DNA of 33,184 nucleotides from Bacillota bacterium (GTDB lineage Bacteria; Bacillota; Thermosediminibacteria; Thermosediminibacterales; Tepidanaerobacteraceae): NCBI GenBank assembly GCA_023622055.1, contig JAMNZY010000091.1, positions 1 to 33,184 of the forward strand, read 5' to 3'. Shown piece by piece: positions 24,301 to 33,184 of this stretch (position 1 is its first letter; each line of letters starts with the position of its first letter). The notes under the pieces were generated by a model. It saw only the letters and a program-made list of their open reading frames with translations, ran no database searches and was not told where the DNA came from. The position numbers and the translations under genes were made by a program.

Positions 24301-24576
24301 GTGAATAAAGCCGAACTTATTTCAGTAATGGCTGAAAAGAGTGGATTGACCAAGAAGGACACGGAGAAGGCATTAAACGCATTCATGGAAGCAGTTGAAG
24401 AGGCTCTCGTAAATGGGGACAAGGTTCAATTAGTTGGTTTTGGAACATTTGAAGTGAGAGAGAGAAGCGCTAGGAAAGGCCGCAATCCACAAACTGGCGA
24501 AGAAATTGACATACCCGCAGCCAGTGTACCGGCTTTTAAGGCAGGCAAGGCCTTAAAGGACAGCATTAATAAATAA
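24301..24576 (+). CDS. hup: HU family DNA-binding protein
   Basis: HU is a small nucleoid protein that bends and compacts DNA as a dimer. The 91-residue protein is full length, with [20 protein letters not shown] at the start, the family signature [21 protein letters not shown], and a DNA-intercalating loop with the expected proline in NPQTG. The start is GTG behind GGGAGGG. A strong terminator follows directly, so HU can be made in high amounts from its own promoter. In many Clostridia the next gene would be rqcP; here a SpoIID-like gene follows. Confidence 0.96.
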   Translation: MNKAELISVMAEKSGLTKKDTEKALNAFMEAVEEALVNGDKVQLVGFGTFEVRERSARKGRNPQTGEEIDIPAASVPAFKAGKALKDSINK

Positions 24577-24593
24577 AGCAAAATGGAAATAAT

Positions 24594-24628
24594 AAAAAAG
24601 CAGGTTTAAGACCTGCTTTTTTGTTTTT
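24594..24628 (+). terminator. strong terminator after hup
   Basis: AAAAAAGCAGGT pairs perfectly with ACCTGCTTTTTT around TTAAG, followed by more T residues. Confidence 0.93.
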
Positions 24629-24720
24629 ATATGGGAGAATTATTTATAGTTTAAAACTAATAATAAGTATAGAAAATACCAGTTTGTATGAGACCAATTT
24701 GAAACTCGAGGAGGCTAAAA

Positions 24721-25692
24721 ATGTACAAAAAGTTAGCAGTTACAGTAATTCTCTTTGTCCTTGTAATCACTTTAGCCATTGGATGTGCGAGAAAACCTGC
24801 TCCTGATAAAAAACCAGCTCTGCCTAAAATACCTGATAAAATCAGCCGTGGAGAAGGGAAAGAGCCTGTCCTTAGGGTATATGAAGTCCAGACACAAACT
24901 GTGAAAGAGATGAAACTAGAAGATTATGTGGCAGGTGTGGTAGCAGGTGAGATGGAAAATCACTGGCCCGTGGAAGCTCTAGCAGCACAAGCAATATTAG
25001 CCCGAACCTATGTCCTGGAGTTCATAGCAGACAAAGGTGGTTCAAAATATGGTGATGCAGACATATCTACGGATTTTGAAGAAGCTCAGGCTTGGAATCC
25101 AGACAATATCAATGACAGGATAAAAAAGGCAGTAGAAATGACTCGGGGAGAAGTTGTCACATATAAAGGCAATTATATCAAGGCATGGTTTCATTCCCAC
25201 GCTGGAGGCATGACAGCCACTGCCAAAGAAGGTTTAAATTTTAAAGAAGCAGAACCTCCTTATATAAAAGTTACAAAATCACCTGATGTCGATGCAGGAC
25301 CGGAAGGCAAAAGGACCTGGTCTGCCTCTTTTTCGAAAGCTGAAATCAGTCAAGTGATAAGAGACCAGCTGGGTATGGAAACGGGTCCTATAGACAGTGT
25401 CAGTATAGTTGAAAGAGGTCCTTCAGGTCGTGCAACAAAGCTTAAAATAGGGAACGCCGTTGTATCTGCCCCTGAACTTCGAACAGCCTTGGGAAGCATG
25501 GAAATAAGATCAACCCTTCTTACGAGTTTTAAAGTGGAAGGTGATAAGGTGATAATGGCCGGGAAAGGCTTTGGCCACGGAGTGGGTCTTTCTCAATGGG
25601 GTGCCAATGTTATGGCTAAACAAAAAAACAGCCCTGAAGATATAATTCGCTATTATTTTAAAGATGTAGACATTGTAAAACTGTGGGAATAA
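24721..25692 (+). CDS. SpoIID/LytB-domain lipoprotein
   Basis: This is a 323-residue exported lipoprotein. Its signal peptide ends in LAIGC (Cys22), followed by a Lys/Pro-rich linker. From about residue 50 it is a SpoIID domain. The probable catalytic Glu is Glu77 in VVAGEMENHWPVEALAAQA; the domain also shows HSHAGGMT, and GKGFGHGVGLSQWGA near the C-terminus. SpoIID is a lytic transglycosylase that strips stem-peptide-free glycan during forespore engulfment. True SpoIID has a transmembrane anchor and sits near spoIIQ or murA, so this lipoprotein may be a paralogue acting in wall remodelling or spore formation. GAGGAGG precedes the ATG. It is not part of the usual hup-yabP cluster. Confidence 0.85.
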   Translation: MYKKLAVTVILFVLVITLAIGCARKPAPDKKPALPKIPDKISRGEGKEPVLRVYEVQTQTVKEMKLEDYVAGVVAGEMENHWPVEALAAQAILARTYVLEFIADKGGSKYGDADISTDFEEAQAWNPDNINDRIKKAVEMTRGEVVTYKGNYIKAWFHSHAGGMTATAKEGLNFKEAEPPYIKVTKSPDVDAGPEGKRTWSASFSKAEISQVIRDQLGMETGPIDSVSIVERGPSGRATKLKIGNAVVSAPELRTALGSMEIRSTLLTSFKVEGDKVIMAGKGFGHGVGLSQWGANVMAKQKNSPEDIIRYYFKDVDIVKLWE

Positions 25693-25701
25693 CATATTTC
25701 A

Positions 25702-25749
25702 AAACCCTCCCGAATAAACTTTAAACAAAGATTTGCAAAGGGAGGGTTT
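25702..25749 (+). promoter_or_regulatory. inverted repeat that covers the yabP ribosome site
   Basis: AAACCCTCCC (25702-25711) pairs perfectly with GGGAGGGTTT (25740-25749), and the second arm contains the yabP Shine-Dalgarno sequence. It could hide the ribosome site in readthrough RNA, or act as the terminator of the SpoIID-like gene. Confidence 0.5.
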
Positions 25750-25752
25750 GCT

Positions 25753-26028
25753 GTGGAAGAGAAAATCCGTCACAAATTAACTCTTACTAATCGGGAACTT
25801 CTAGATGTAAGCGGTGTAATAAATGTGGAAAAGTTTACTGATGAAGATATATTGCTGGAAACAGACCAGGGAATTCTCAATATAAAAGGTGAAGGCATGC
25901 ATATGAAGCAATTGAATCTGGATGCCGGTATGATTGTAATTGAAGGTGAAGTAAAGGCATTGGCCTATCAAGATGACTTAGCTTCTGGCCCAAAGGGGAA
26001 AGGTTTGTTGAGACGCCTGCTTAAATGA
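25753..26028 (+). CDS. yabP: sporulation protein YabP
   Basis: YabP is needed for spore coat/cortex assembly in B. subtilis and is made in the mother cell. The 91-residue protein matches the family (HKLTLTNRELLDVSGVINVEKFTDEDILLET and a GEGMHMKQLNLD core), a small beta-rich domain shared with YqfC. No membrane segment or signal peptide is present. The start is GTG, three bases after the inverted repeat that contains the GGGAGGG ribosome site. It is followed by yabQ after 21 bases, and the two form the usual mother-cell pair. Confidence 0.9.
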   Translation: MEEKIRHKLTLTNRELLDVSGVINVEKFTDEDILLETDQGILNIKGEGMHMKQLNLDAGMIVIEGEVKALAYQDDLASGPKGKGLLRRLLK

Positions 26029-26049
26029 GGTTACAGGAGGAGGATATTA

Positions 26050-26487
26050 GTGGGCCTTTGGCAGATACAACCTCAAATTATACTTATACTTACATCTTTG
26101 ATAATAGGACTGGTTACAGGATTATTATTTGATATATATCGGCGCCTTAGAAATTTGATTTCCCCGGGGCCTTATCTTACAGCTCTGGGGGATTTATGTT
26201 TTTGGGGTCTCATTGCTGTAATTACTTTTACATCTCTTTTTTCTATAAGTTCAGGCCAGATTCGGGGATATGTTTTTTTTGCCATCGGAGCAGGTTTAGC
26301 CTTTTATCTTCGGTTTATAAGTCCATATGTAATCTGGTTCTTTGTCATAATGGATACTTATATTGAAATGGGCTTTATGAAGATATGCAAATTGACTGAC
26401 AAAATAAAGAGATTAACACCGGTTAAGCTCATTGGTCGAATATGGGAAGACGCCAGGAGAATATTTTCCAAAATTAGGCACAAATAA
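26050..26487 (+). CDS. yabQ: sporulation membrane protein YabQ
   Basis: YabQ is a membrane protein that in B. subtilis localises around the forespore and is required for cortex formation. The 145-residue protein has about four hydrophobic segments. It shows the family features GLLFDIYRRLR and a final basic tail after an amphipathic segment. AGGAGGAGG precedes the GTG start by six bases. It is co-directional with yabP and divIC, but the 61-base gap to divIC contains that gene's own ribosome site. Confidence 0.9.
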   Translation: MGLWQIQPQIILILTSLIIGLVTGLLFDIYRRLRNLISPGPYLTALGDLCFWGLIAVITFTSLFSISSGQIRGYVFFAIGAGLAFYLRFISPYVIWFFVIMDTYIEMGFMKICKLTDKIKRLTPVKLIGRIWEDARRIFSKIRHK

Positions 26488-26548
26488 TGCAGGATTTTCT
26501 ATTTTTGCATCGAACTGTAAATATAATATAATTGGAGGGTTTGATAAA

Positions 26549-26836
26549 ATGGACACCAAAAGGAAAATCAAAATTCGTCACCTGTTGTTCTTATTCTTTT
26601 TAATTTACGTGGCGTCTACTTTAATATACCAACAATTTAAAATTGCGGATTTGTCCAAGCAGGTGAAAATGCTGGAAGCTAAAAAGAAGGCGGCAATAGA
26701 AGAGAGAGAGGAGCTTAAAACAGAAATAAGCCTTTTACATACTGACGAATATATTGAAGGAATTGCGCGGGATGAACTGGGGCTTGTTAAGCCTGGAGAA
26801 TATATAATAAAAAGTGCAATAAATAATAAAAAATAA
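26549..26836 (+). CDS. divIC: septum formation initiator DivIC/FtsB-like
   Basis: This is a 95-residue bitopic membrane protein. A short basic cytosolic N-terminus (DTKRKIKIRH) is followed by one membrane helix at about residues 11-28. A heptad-rich coiled coil at 33-65 (QFKIADLSKQVKMLEAKKK) precedes the conserved end IARDELGLVKPGE. It should join FtsL and DivIB in the divisome at the septum. The ATG at 26549 has GGAGGG nine bases upstream; the ORF-track start 39 codons earlier runs back into yabQ and would put a non-homologous leader first. Confidence 0.9.
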   Translation: MDTKRKIKIRHLLFLFFLIYVASTLIYQQFKIADLSKQVKMLEAKKKAAIEEREELKTEISLLHTDEYIEGIARDELGLVKPGEYIIKSAINNKK

Positions 26837-26882
26837 ATAGACTTTGGTAAACTGGTTAAAAAAACCGAAATAACTTTATTTA

Positions 26883-26911
26883 TTGACGTATTTCAAAACT
26901 TAAAGTATAAT
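26883..26911 (+). promoter_or_regulatory. strong sigma-A promoter of the S1-domain gene
   Basis: TTGACG, exactly 17 bases, then TATAAT, about 44 bases before the start codon. Confidence 0.75.
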
Positions 26912-26954
26912 TGACAGTATCTAAAGGAGATTTTAAAGGAGGAATTCTTTAAGT

Positions 26955-27329
26955 ATGCCTGTTGAGGTAGGCCAAATTGTAGAGGGGAAAATAACCGGAA
27001 TTACTAGATTTGGGGCTTTTATGGAAATTTCTCAAGGTGTCACAGGACTTATACACATTTCTGAAGTGGCTGATAGCTTTGTAAAAGACGTAAATGATTT
27101 TCTAAAAGAAAATGAAATTGTCAAGGCAAAGGTTATATCTATTTCAGATGACGGGAAAATTAGTCTGTCTCTTCGCAAAGTCAATGAAACCCCAAAACAG
27201 GTAGATTCGAGTTTTGAGGATAAGTTGGCTAAATTTTTAAAAGACAGTGAAGAGCGGCTTTTAGACATTAAAAGGCATCATGAATCTAAGCGGGGTTCAG
27301 GAGCCTATAGAAGAAGGAAGATTTTATAA
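26955..27329 (+). CDS. S1 RNA-binding domain protein (YabR-like)
   Basis: This is a 124-residue cytosolic protein. One S1 domain fills residues 1-75 or so (GQIVEGKITGITRFGAFMEI, GLIHISEVAD, ISLSLRKV), and a charged tail ends in KRGSGAYRRRK. Relatives (YabR/general stress protein 13/CvfD) bind RNA or the ribosome and modulate translation or virulence-type gene expression. GGAGG lies 12 bases before the ATG, a longer spacing than usual, and no alternative in-frame start is present between them. It has its own strong promoter, and a terminator separates it from ppx. Confidence 0.9.
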   Translation: MPVEVGQIVEGKITGITRFGAFMEISQGVTGLIHISEVADSFVKDVNDFLKENEIVKAKVISISDDGKISLSLRKVNETPKQVDSSFEDKLAKFLKDSEERLLDIKRHHESKRGSGAYRRRKIL

Positions 27330-27386
27330 AGATTATTAATAAGTTCAAATAAATTCAATTAGGATTCATAGTTAAATTAGTAAATT

Positions 27387-27412
27387 ATCCAGGGAAATTC
27401 CCTGGATTTTAA
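27387..27412 (+). terminator. terminator after the S1-domain gene
   Basis: ATCCAGGGAA pairs with TTCCCTGGAT around a minimal loop, followed by TTTTAAATTT. It lies 17 bases ahead of the next ribosome site. Confidence 0.8.
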
Positions 27413-27433
27413 ATTTGCTGAAAGGAGCAAATC

Positions 27434-28351
27434 ATGAGAGCTGCAGTTATTGATTTAGGTTCCAACTCCATAAGGCTTTTGATAAAAGATGTGAAGCATG
27501 ATTTTATGGTAACTGTCCATAGAGAACTGGAAACTACTAGACTTGGCCGGGGCGTCGTAAAAAACCAGGAACTGGACAAGGAGTCTATGGCGGATACTCT
27601 ATCAGTTCTTTCAGATTTTATAAGTAAGGCCAATTCAATGGAGTGTGAACAAATCTTTGCCTTTGGCACAAGTGCCCTTAGAGAAGCGAAAAACAGCAGC
27701 TATTTTATAGATAGAGTAAGAAAGCTAGGTCTAAATGTGGAAATATTGTCAGGTGAAGAGGAAGCCCTTCTTTCCTTTAAAGGGGCAAAGGCTGGCCTTG
27801 ACATTTCAGGTCCTGCATTGGTGGTAGATATTGGTGGCGGTTCCACAGAGCTTATTTTAGGGGAAAAGCAAATACTAAAAAGCGAAAGCTTGCCAGTGGG
27901 AGCAGTTCGATACACCCATAAATATTTTAAATCTGAGCCGCCAATTACTAAAGATGTTGAGGAAGCTTCTGCAGTTATAAGTCAGCTAACTGATGATTTT
28001 TCAAAAACTTTAAACCAAATCAGGCAAATGTATGAAGTTACCCCTGTTGGAGTAGGAGGTACTTTAACTACCCTTTCAGCAATGGCTCAGGAACTTAAAG
28101 TTTATGACAGGGAAAAAATACATGGGTTTGTCCTTCAAAAGAATTATGTTGATAGTATTTATTCAAAGCTATTAAACCTTACACTAGATGAAAAGCGAAA
28201 GCTTCCTGGTCTTATGCCCCAGCGCGCTGATATTATTACGGCAGGGGCTTTTATTACAAAAGCTATTATGGAAACCTTAAACATTCATCGATTTATAATC
28301 AGTGAAACAGATATAATGGAAGGTTATCTTTTAGCTAAAATAAATTTCTAG
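27434..28351 (+). CDS. Ppx/GppA family phosphatase (exopolyphosphatase-like)
   Basis: This ASKHA-fold phosphohydrolase removes terminal phosphate from polyphosphate or from pppGpp. The 305-residue length is that of the short Firmicute/Actinobacterial type, with only the two core domains and no HD-like C-terminal extension. ATP/phosphate-loop motifs are AVIDLGSNSIRLL (start), FGTSALREAKN (near 75), SGEEEA (near 110), VVDIGGGSTEL (near 135) and GVGGTLTTLSAM (near 215). It is preceded by AAAGGAG. The rpoB promoter starts five bases after its stop codon. Whether it acts on polyphosphate or pppGpp cannot be told from sequence. Confidence 0.92.
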   Translation: MRAAVIDLGSNSIRLLIKDVKHDFMVTVHRELETTRLGRGVVKNQELDKESMADTLSVLSDFISKANSMECEQIFAFGTSALREAKNSSYFIDRVRKLGLNVEILSGEEEALLSFKGAKAGLDISGPALVVDIGGGSTELILGEKQILKSESLPVGAVRYTHKYFKSEPPITKDVEEASAVISQLTDDFSKTLNQIRQMYEVTPVGVGGTLTTLSAMAQELKVYDREKIHGFVLQKNYVDSIYSKLLNLTLDEKRKLPGLMPQRADIITAGAFITKAIMETLNIHRFIISETDIMEGYLLAKINF

Positions 28352-28355
28352 ACAG

Positions 28356-28384
28356 TTGACATCCTTGCAAAATTGTGTTATGAT
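28356..28384 (+). promoter_or_regulatory. consensus sigma-A promoter of rpoB-rpoC
   Basis: TTGACA, exactly 17 bases, then TATGAT. It gives an untranslated leader of about 220 bases. Confidence 0.8.
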
Positions 28385-28548
28385 ATTAAACTGCATAATT
28401 ATAAGCAAAAATCATGCCATTGTTTTAGAATGTTTATATAGAAAATATATTTCAACTGACAAGTCGTTTTACTACATATATTTGCATCTGTAAAACTGTA
28501 TAATCTTTCCTGTTTTAGGAGATAGTATAATAGATATCCTTGTCTTAA

Positions 28549-28591
28549 AACCAAAAGTACGGCAGCAAGTCCGCTTTTGGCTATTTTTACT
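28549..28591 (+). terminator. attenuator-like hairpin in the rpoB leader
   Basis: CCAAAAG-(TA)-CGG pairs with CCG-CTTTTGG with one bulge, and TTTTT follows three bases later. It sits just before the rpoB ribosome site and far past the promoter, so partial termination (attenuation) is likely. Confidence 0.65.
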
Positions 28592-28613
28592 TATAATAAG
28601 GGGTGAGGGAAAC

Positions 28614-31600
28614 ATGGTTCAACCTATCGCCATAGGCAATCGCACCCGGTGGAATTATTCCAAAATTGAAGAAGTTATGGGAATGCCTGACTTAATCGAG
28701 ATTCAAAGGGACTCCTATCAATGGTTTTTAACAGAAGGCATCAGAGAGGTTTTTAATGATATTTCTCCCATTGAAGATTTTACAGGTAATTTAGTGTTGG
28801 AATTTATTGACCATAAGCTAGAATCCACACCAAAGTATACTGAAGATGAGTGTCGGGAAAGAGACGTGACTTATGCTGTTCCCCTTAAAGTGAGAGTACG
28901 CTTGATAAATAAGGAAACTGGAGAAGTAAAGGAACAAGAAGTTTTCATGGGAGATTTCCCGCTGATGACTGAAAAAGGTACCTTTATTATCAATGGTGCC
29001 GAAAGGGTTATAGTAAGTCAGCTAGTCCGCTCTCCAGGAGTTTATTTCGATAGTCAGCGAGACAAAAACGGCAAAGAGCTGTTTTCCGGGACCATAATCC
29101 CCAATCGGGGAGCTTGGCTGGAAATGGAGATGGACTCAAATGATGTCTTATATGTCCGAATTGATAGAACTCGAAAGCTGCCCATTACTGTTTTAATACG
29201 GGCTTTAGGATATGGGACTAATGCCCAGATACTAGAGCTCATGGGTGAAGATGAAAAGATTTTGCGTACCTTTGAAAAGGATAATACAGAAAACCAAAAT
29301 GAAGCTCTCATAGAAATTTACAAAAGACTTAGACCTGGTGAACCACCCACCGTTGAAAATGCCAAGTCTTTACTTGAATCTTTGTTTTTTGATTCTAAAC
29401 GGTACGATTTGGCCCATGTAGGTCGCTATAAGTTCAATAAAAAATTGAGACTCAGGGACCGCATTTTCGGCAAAATCAGTGCGGAAGACGTGGAAGATCC
29501 TACAACTGGTGAGATAATTTTAAAGAAAGGCGAAAAAATTGACCGCAAGACTGCAGAACTCCTTGAATCCCTGAAAATTAAGGAGCTGAAAATCCAGCTA
29601 CCGGAAGATGGACTAGATTCCAGATTTCGCTCTGAATACAACCCCAAGATAGTCAAAGTTGTAAGTAACGGCTACTCAGATGAACCAGGCCCCGAAGGCC
29701 ACAGGACAGAAAAGCACATCACAGTAGATGATATTATAGCAGCCATCAATTACTTTATTAATCTCCCCTATGGAATTGGAAACATTGACGATATCGACCA
29801 TCTTGGCAACCGGCGCCTTCGTTCAGTAGGTGAGCTCCTGCAGAACCAATTTCGCATTGGCCTTGCCAGAATGGAAAGAGTAGTCAAGGAACGAATGACT
29901 ATTCAGGATGTAGACACCATTACACCACAAGGTCTAATAAATATCCGCCCAGTTGTAGCTGCAATAAAGGAATTTTTTGGAAGCAGCCAACTCTCACAGT
30001 TTATGGACCAGACCAACCCTCTGGCTGAATTGACCCACAAGCGCAGACTCAGCGCTCTAGGTCCTGGTGGCTTAAGCCGTGACAGGGCAGGTTTTGAAGT
30101 CCGTGACGTCCACCACTCCCACTATGGTCGCATGTGCCCTATAGAAACACCTGAAGGTCCCAATATCGGCTTAATTGGGTCACTGAGTACTTATGCAAGG
30201 GTAAACCAATACGGATTTATAGAAACTCCCTATCGCAAAGTAGACAAGGAACGAGGCGTTGTTACAGACGAAATTGAGTATTTGACTGCCGATGAAGAAG
30301 ATGCATATATCATAGCTCAGGCCAATGCGCCCCTTGATGAAGAAGGAAGATTTATCCAGAAGAGGGTAGTTGCCAGATACGCTGATGAAATCATAGTTGT
30401 CCCTGCAGAAGAAGTGGATTACATGGACGTGTCGCCAAAACAGCTGGTATCAGTAGCTGCTGCACTTATTCCATTTTTAGAGCACGACGATGCTAACCGT
30501 GCCCTAATGGGTGCTAACATGCAGCGTCAGGCGGTGCCCCTGATGCAAGCAGAGGCGCCCTTGGTGGGAACAGGTATCGAACACAAGGTGGCCATGGATT
30601 CAGGGGTAATGATTATTGCTAAAAACAGCGGTATTGTAGAAAGAGTCACAGCCCGGGAAATTGTAGTCCGCAGGGATAGTGACAATAACTTAGATGTTTA
30701 TAAACTCCACAAGTTTTTAAGATCAAATCAAGGCACTTGTATAAATCAAAAACCCATAGTGAAAAAAGGAGACAGGGTGGAAAAAGGTCAGCCTATAGCT
30801 GACGGACCTTCAACAGACCAAGGCGAACTGGCCTTAGGTCGCAACGTGCTAGTTGCCTTTATGCCTTGGGAAGGATACAACTATGAAGACGCCATATTGA
30901 TTTCAGAACGCTTGGTCAAAGACGATGTCTTTACATCAATTCACATAGAACAATATGAAGCGGAAGCTAGAGACACTAAGCTAGGCCCTGAAGAGATAAC
31001 TCGGGATGTTCCCAACGTAGGTGAAGAGGCCTTAAAAGACTTGGATGAACGAGGCATTATCAGAATTGGTGCTGAAGTCCGGGCAGGAGATATTTTGGTA
31101 GGAAAAGTAACTCCTAAGGGTGAAACAGAACTAACTGCTGAAGAACGACTGCTGAGAGCCATATTTGGTGAAAAGGCTCGAGAGGTAAGGGATACTTCTC
31201 TACGAGTGCCTCACGGAGAATACGGCATAGTAGTTGATGTAAAGGTTTTCAGTAGGGAAAACGGCGATGAACTTCCCCCAGGTGTAAATGAACAGGTGAG
31301 AGTATATATAGCCCAAAAGCGGAAGATTTCTGAAGGGGATAAGATGGCAGGCCGTCACGGCAATAAAGGTGTCATTTCCCGTATACTGCCTGTGGAAGAC
31401 ATGCCTTTCTTGCCAGATGGAACTCCTGTTGATATAGTGCTAAATCCATTAGGTGTGCCTTCCCGGATGAATATTGGTCAAGTTCTGGAAACTCACTTGG
31501 GATGGGCTGCCAAGGCTTTAGGCTGGCACGTGGCTACACCGGTTTTTGATGGCGCTGAAGAAAGTGAAATTTTTGAAACACTGAAAAAAGCTAATCTCCC

Positions 31601-32171
31601 TGAAGATGGAAAAACAATTTTGCGGGATGGTCGCACGGGCCTTCCCTTTGATAGCCCTGTAACAGTGGGTTACATGTATATGTTAAAACTTGCCCACTTA
31701 GTTGATGACAAAATCCATGCCCGCTCCACAGGTCCATACTCCCTTGTAACTCAGCAGCCTTTAGGTGGAAAGGCTCAGTTTGGTGGGCAACGCTTTGGCG
31801 AAATGGAGGTTTGGGCACTGGAGGCCTATGGTGCTAGTTATACACTGCAAGAGCTGCTGACGGTGAAATCTGACGATGTCATTGGCCGTGTGAAGACTTA
31901 CGAAGCTATCGTAAAAGGTGAAAATGTGCCTGAACCTGGTATGCCTGAATCCTTTAAAGTTTTGATAAAGGAACTTCAGTCATTGGCCTTAGATGTAAAA
32001 GTGTTGTCTGACGAAGTAGGAGAAATAGAAATTAAGGAAGATGACGACGATGATGATGAAGAGTCATCTTTAGACGTGAACATAGAAGGGCTGGAAGATG
32101 GGCAAAGTCAAGGCATTTCTTCCGAAGATGATGAAGATTTAGATTCGGAAGATGCCGATGAAGATGATTAA
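28614..32171 (+). CDS. rpoB: DNA-directed RNA polymerase subunit beta
   Basis: This is the 1185-residue catalytic beta subunit of RNA polymerase. The rifampicin-pocket region reads [17 protein letters not shown] and [20 protein letters not shown]. The usual resistance positions (Gln, Asp, His, Ser equivalents of E. coli 513, 516, 526, 531) look wild type, so sensitivity is expected. [13 protein letters not shown] is the active-site beta motif, and [18 protein letters not shown] the C-terminal clamp contact. The protein ends in a 50-residue, very acidic Asp/Glu/Ser tail beyond the conserved core. GGGTGAGG precedes the ATG. It is normally preceded by rplJ-rplL; here ppx/gppA is upstream and the gene has its own promoter. 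Confidence 0.98.
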   Translation: MVQPIAIGNRTRWNYSKIEEVMGMPDLIEIQRDSYQWFLTEGIREVFNDISPIEDFTGNLVLEFIDHKLESTPKYTEDECRERDVTYAVPLKVRVRLINKETGEVKEQEVFMGDFPLMTEKGTFIINGAERVIVSQLVRSPGVYFDSQRDKNGKELFSGTIIPNRGAWLEMEMDSNDVLYVRIDRTRKLPITVLIRALGYGTNAQILELMGEDEKILRTFEKDNTENQNEALIEIYKRLRPGEPPTVENAKSLLESLFFDSKRYDLAHVGRYKFNKKLRLRDRIFGKISAEDVEDPTTGEIILKKGEKIDRKTAELLESLKIKELKIQLPEDGLDSRFRSEYNPKIVKVVSNGYSDEPGPEGHRTEKHITVDDIIAAINYFINLPYGIGNIDDIDHLGNRRLRSVGELLQNQFRIGLARMERVVKERMTIQDVDTITPQGLINIRPVVAAIKEFFGSSQLSQFMDQTNPLAELTHKRRLSALGPGGLSRDRAGFEVRDVHHSHYGRMCPIETPEGPNIGLIGSLSTYARVNQYGFIETPYRKVDKERGVVTDEIEYLTADEEDAYIIAQANAPLDEEGRFIQKRVVARYADEIIVVPAEEVDYMDVSPKQLVSVAAALIPFLEHDDANRALMGANMQRQAVPLMQAEAPLVGTGIEHKVAMDSGVMIIAKNSGIVERVTAREIVVRRDSDNNLDVYKLHKFLRSNQGTCINQKPIVKKGDRVEKGQPIADGPSTDQGELALGRNVLVAFMPWEGYNYEDAILISERLVKDDVFTSIHIEQYEAEARDTKLGPEEITRDVPNVGEEALKDLDERGIIRIGAEVRAGDILVGKVTPKGETELTAEERLLRAIFGEKAREVRDTSLRVPHGEYGIVVDVKVFSRENGDELPPGVNEQVRVYIAQKRKISEGDKMAGRHGNKGVISRILPVEDMPFLPDGTPVDIVLNPLGVPSRMNIGQVLETHLGWAAKALGWHVATPVFDGAEESEIFETLKKANLPEDGKTILRDGRTGLPFDSPVTVGYMYMLKLAHLVDDKIHARSTGPYSLVTQQPLGGKAQFGGQRFGEMEVWALEAYGASYTLQELLTVKSDDVIGRVKTYEAIVKGENVPEPGMPESFKVLIKELQSLALDVKVLSDEVGEIEIKEDDDDDDEESSLDVNIEGLEDGQSQGISSEDDEDLDSEDADEDD

Positions 32172-33184
<1,013 letters not shown>

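Noticed and set aside
24621-24806. Short ORF between hup and the SpoIID-like gene as a possible rqcP remnant
   Set aside because: The translation shows no S4-like residues and runs out of frame into the next gene; it starts inside the hup terminator.
26505-26532. TTGCAT-16-TATAAT as a divIC promoter
   Set aside because: The predicted start would fall inside or after the GGAGGG ribosome site, so a transcript from it could not be translated normally.
30000-30110. Rifampicin-resistance changes in rpoB
   Set aside because: The usual resistance positions carry the sensitive residues.

Overview
The window looks like chromosomal DNA of an endospore-forming, anaerobic, low-to-moderate G+C Firmicute of the Clostridia. 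The spore genes spoVT, yabP, yabQ, a spoVB-type flippase and a SpoIID-domain protein support this, as do purine-rich AGGAGG ribosome sites, frequent TTG/GTG starts, an ATP-type PEP carboxykinase and a Firmicute-type RpoB/RpoC. A thermophilic or Tepidanaerobacter/Thermosediminibacter-like clostridium is my guess, not something the sequence proves. I see no mobile element, CRISPR array, rRNA or tRNA. No gene-free gap exceeds about 260 bases.

Layout. 1-6.0 kb holds a DUF362 protein cut by the window edge, a stand-alone YlmH S4 RNA-binding protein, a Gmad2-domain lipoprotein, a convergent Mn-dependent pyrophosphatase with CBS/DRTGG regulatory domains, and threonine ammonia-lyase. 6.1-8.8 kb is a tight three-gene operon: an AbgB-like M20 amidohydrolase, a DUF3100 membrane protein and a small membrane protein translationally coupled to it. 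This is the best candidate for an undescribed system, a split transporter feeding a cytoplasmic amidohydrolase. 8.8-14.6 kb holds a Cof-type HAD phosphatase behind a structured leader, a DUF1294 protein, an unrecognised membrane protein whose end overlaps the convergent dnaE, and a miniature PrsW-like protease.

14.6-28.4 kb is the classic mfd-to-divIC sporulation/division neighbourhood: mfd, a parvulin lipoprotein, spoVT with a sigma-G-like promoter, a convergent pckA, spoVB-like, mazG, hup, a SpoIID-like lipoprotein, yabP, yabQ, divIC, an S1-domain gene and ppx/gppA. The small S4 gene rqcP (yabO), usually found beside hup/yabP, is absent here. 28.4-33.2 kb is rpoB followed by the start of rpoC (cut by the window end). 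They have their own strong promoter and a terminator-like leader hairpin, and no rplJ-rplL genes lie directly upstream.

Several annotated starts in the ORF track are probably too long. I moved ylmH, ppaC, ilvA, the M20 gene, dnaE, mfd, the parvulin gene, spoVT, mazG and divIC to the start supported by a Shine-Dalgarno sequence. rpoC is missing from the ORF track and was added. All promoter and hairpin calls were made by eye.
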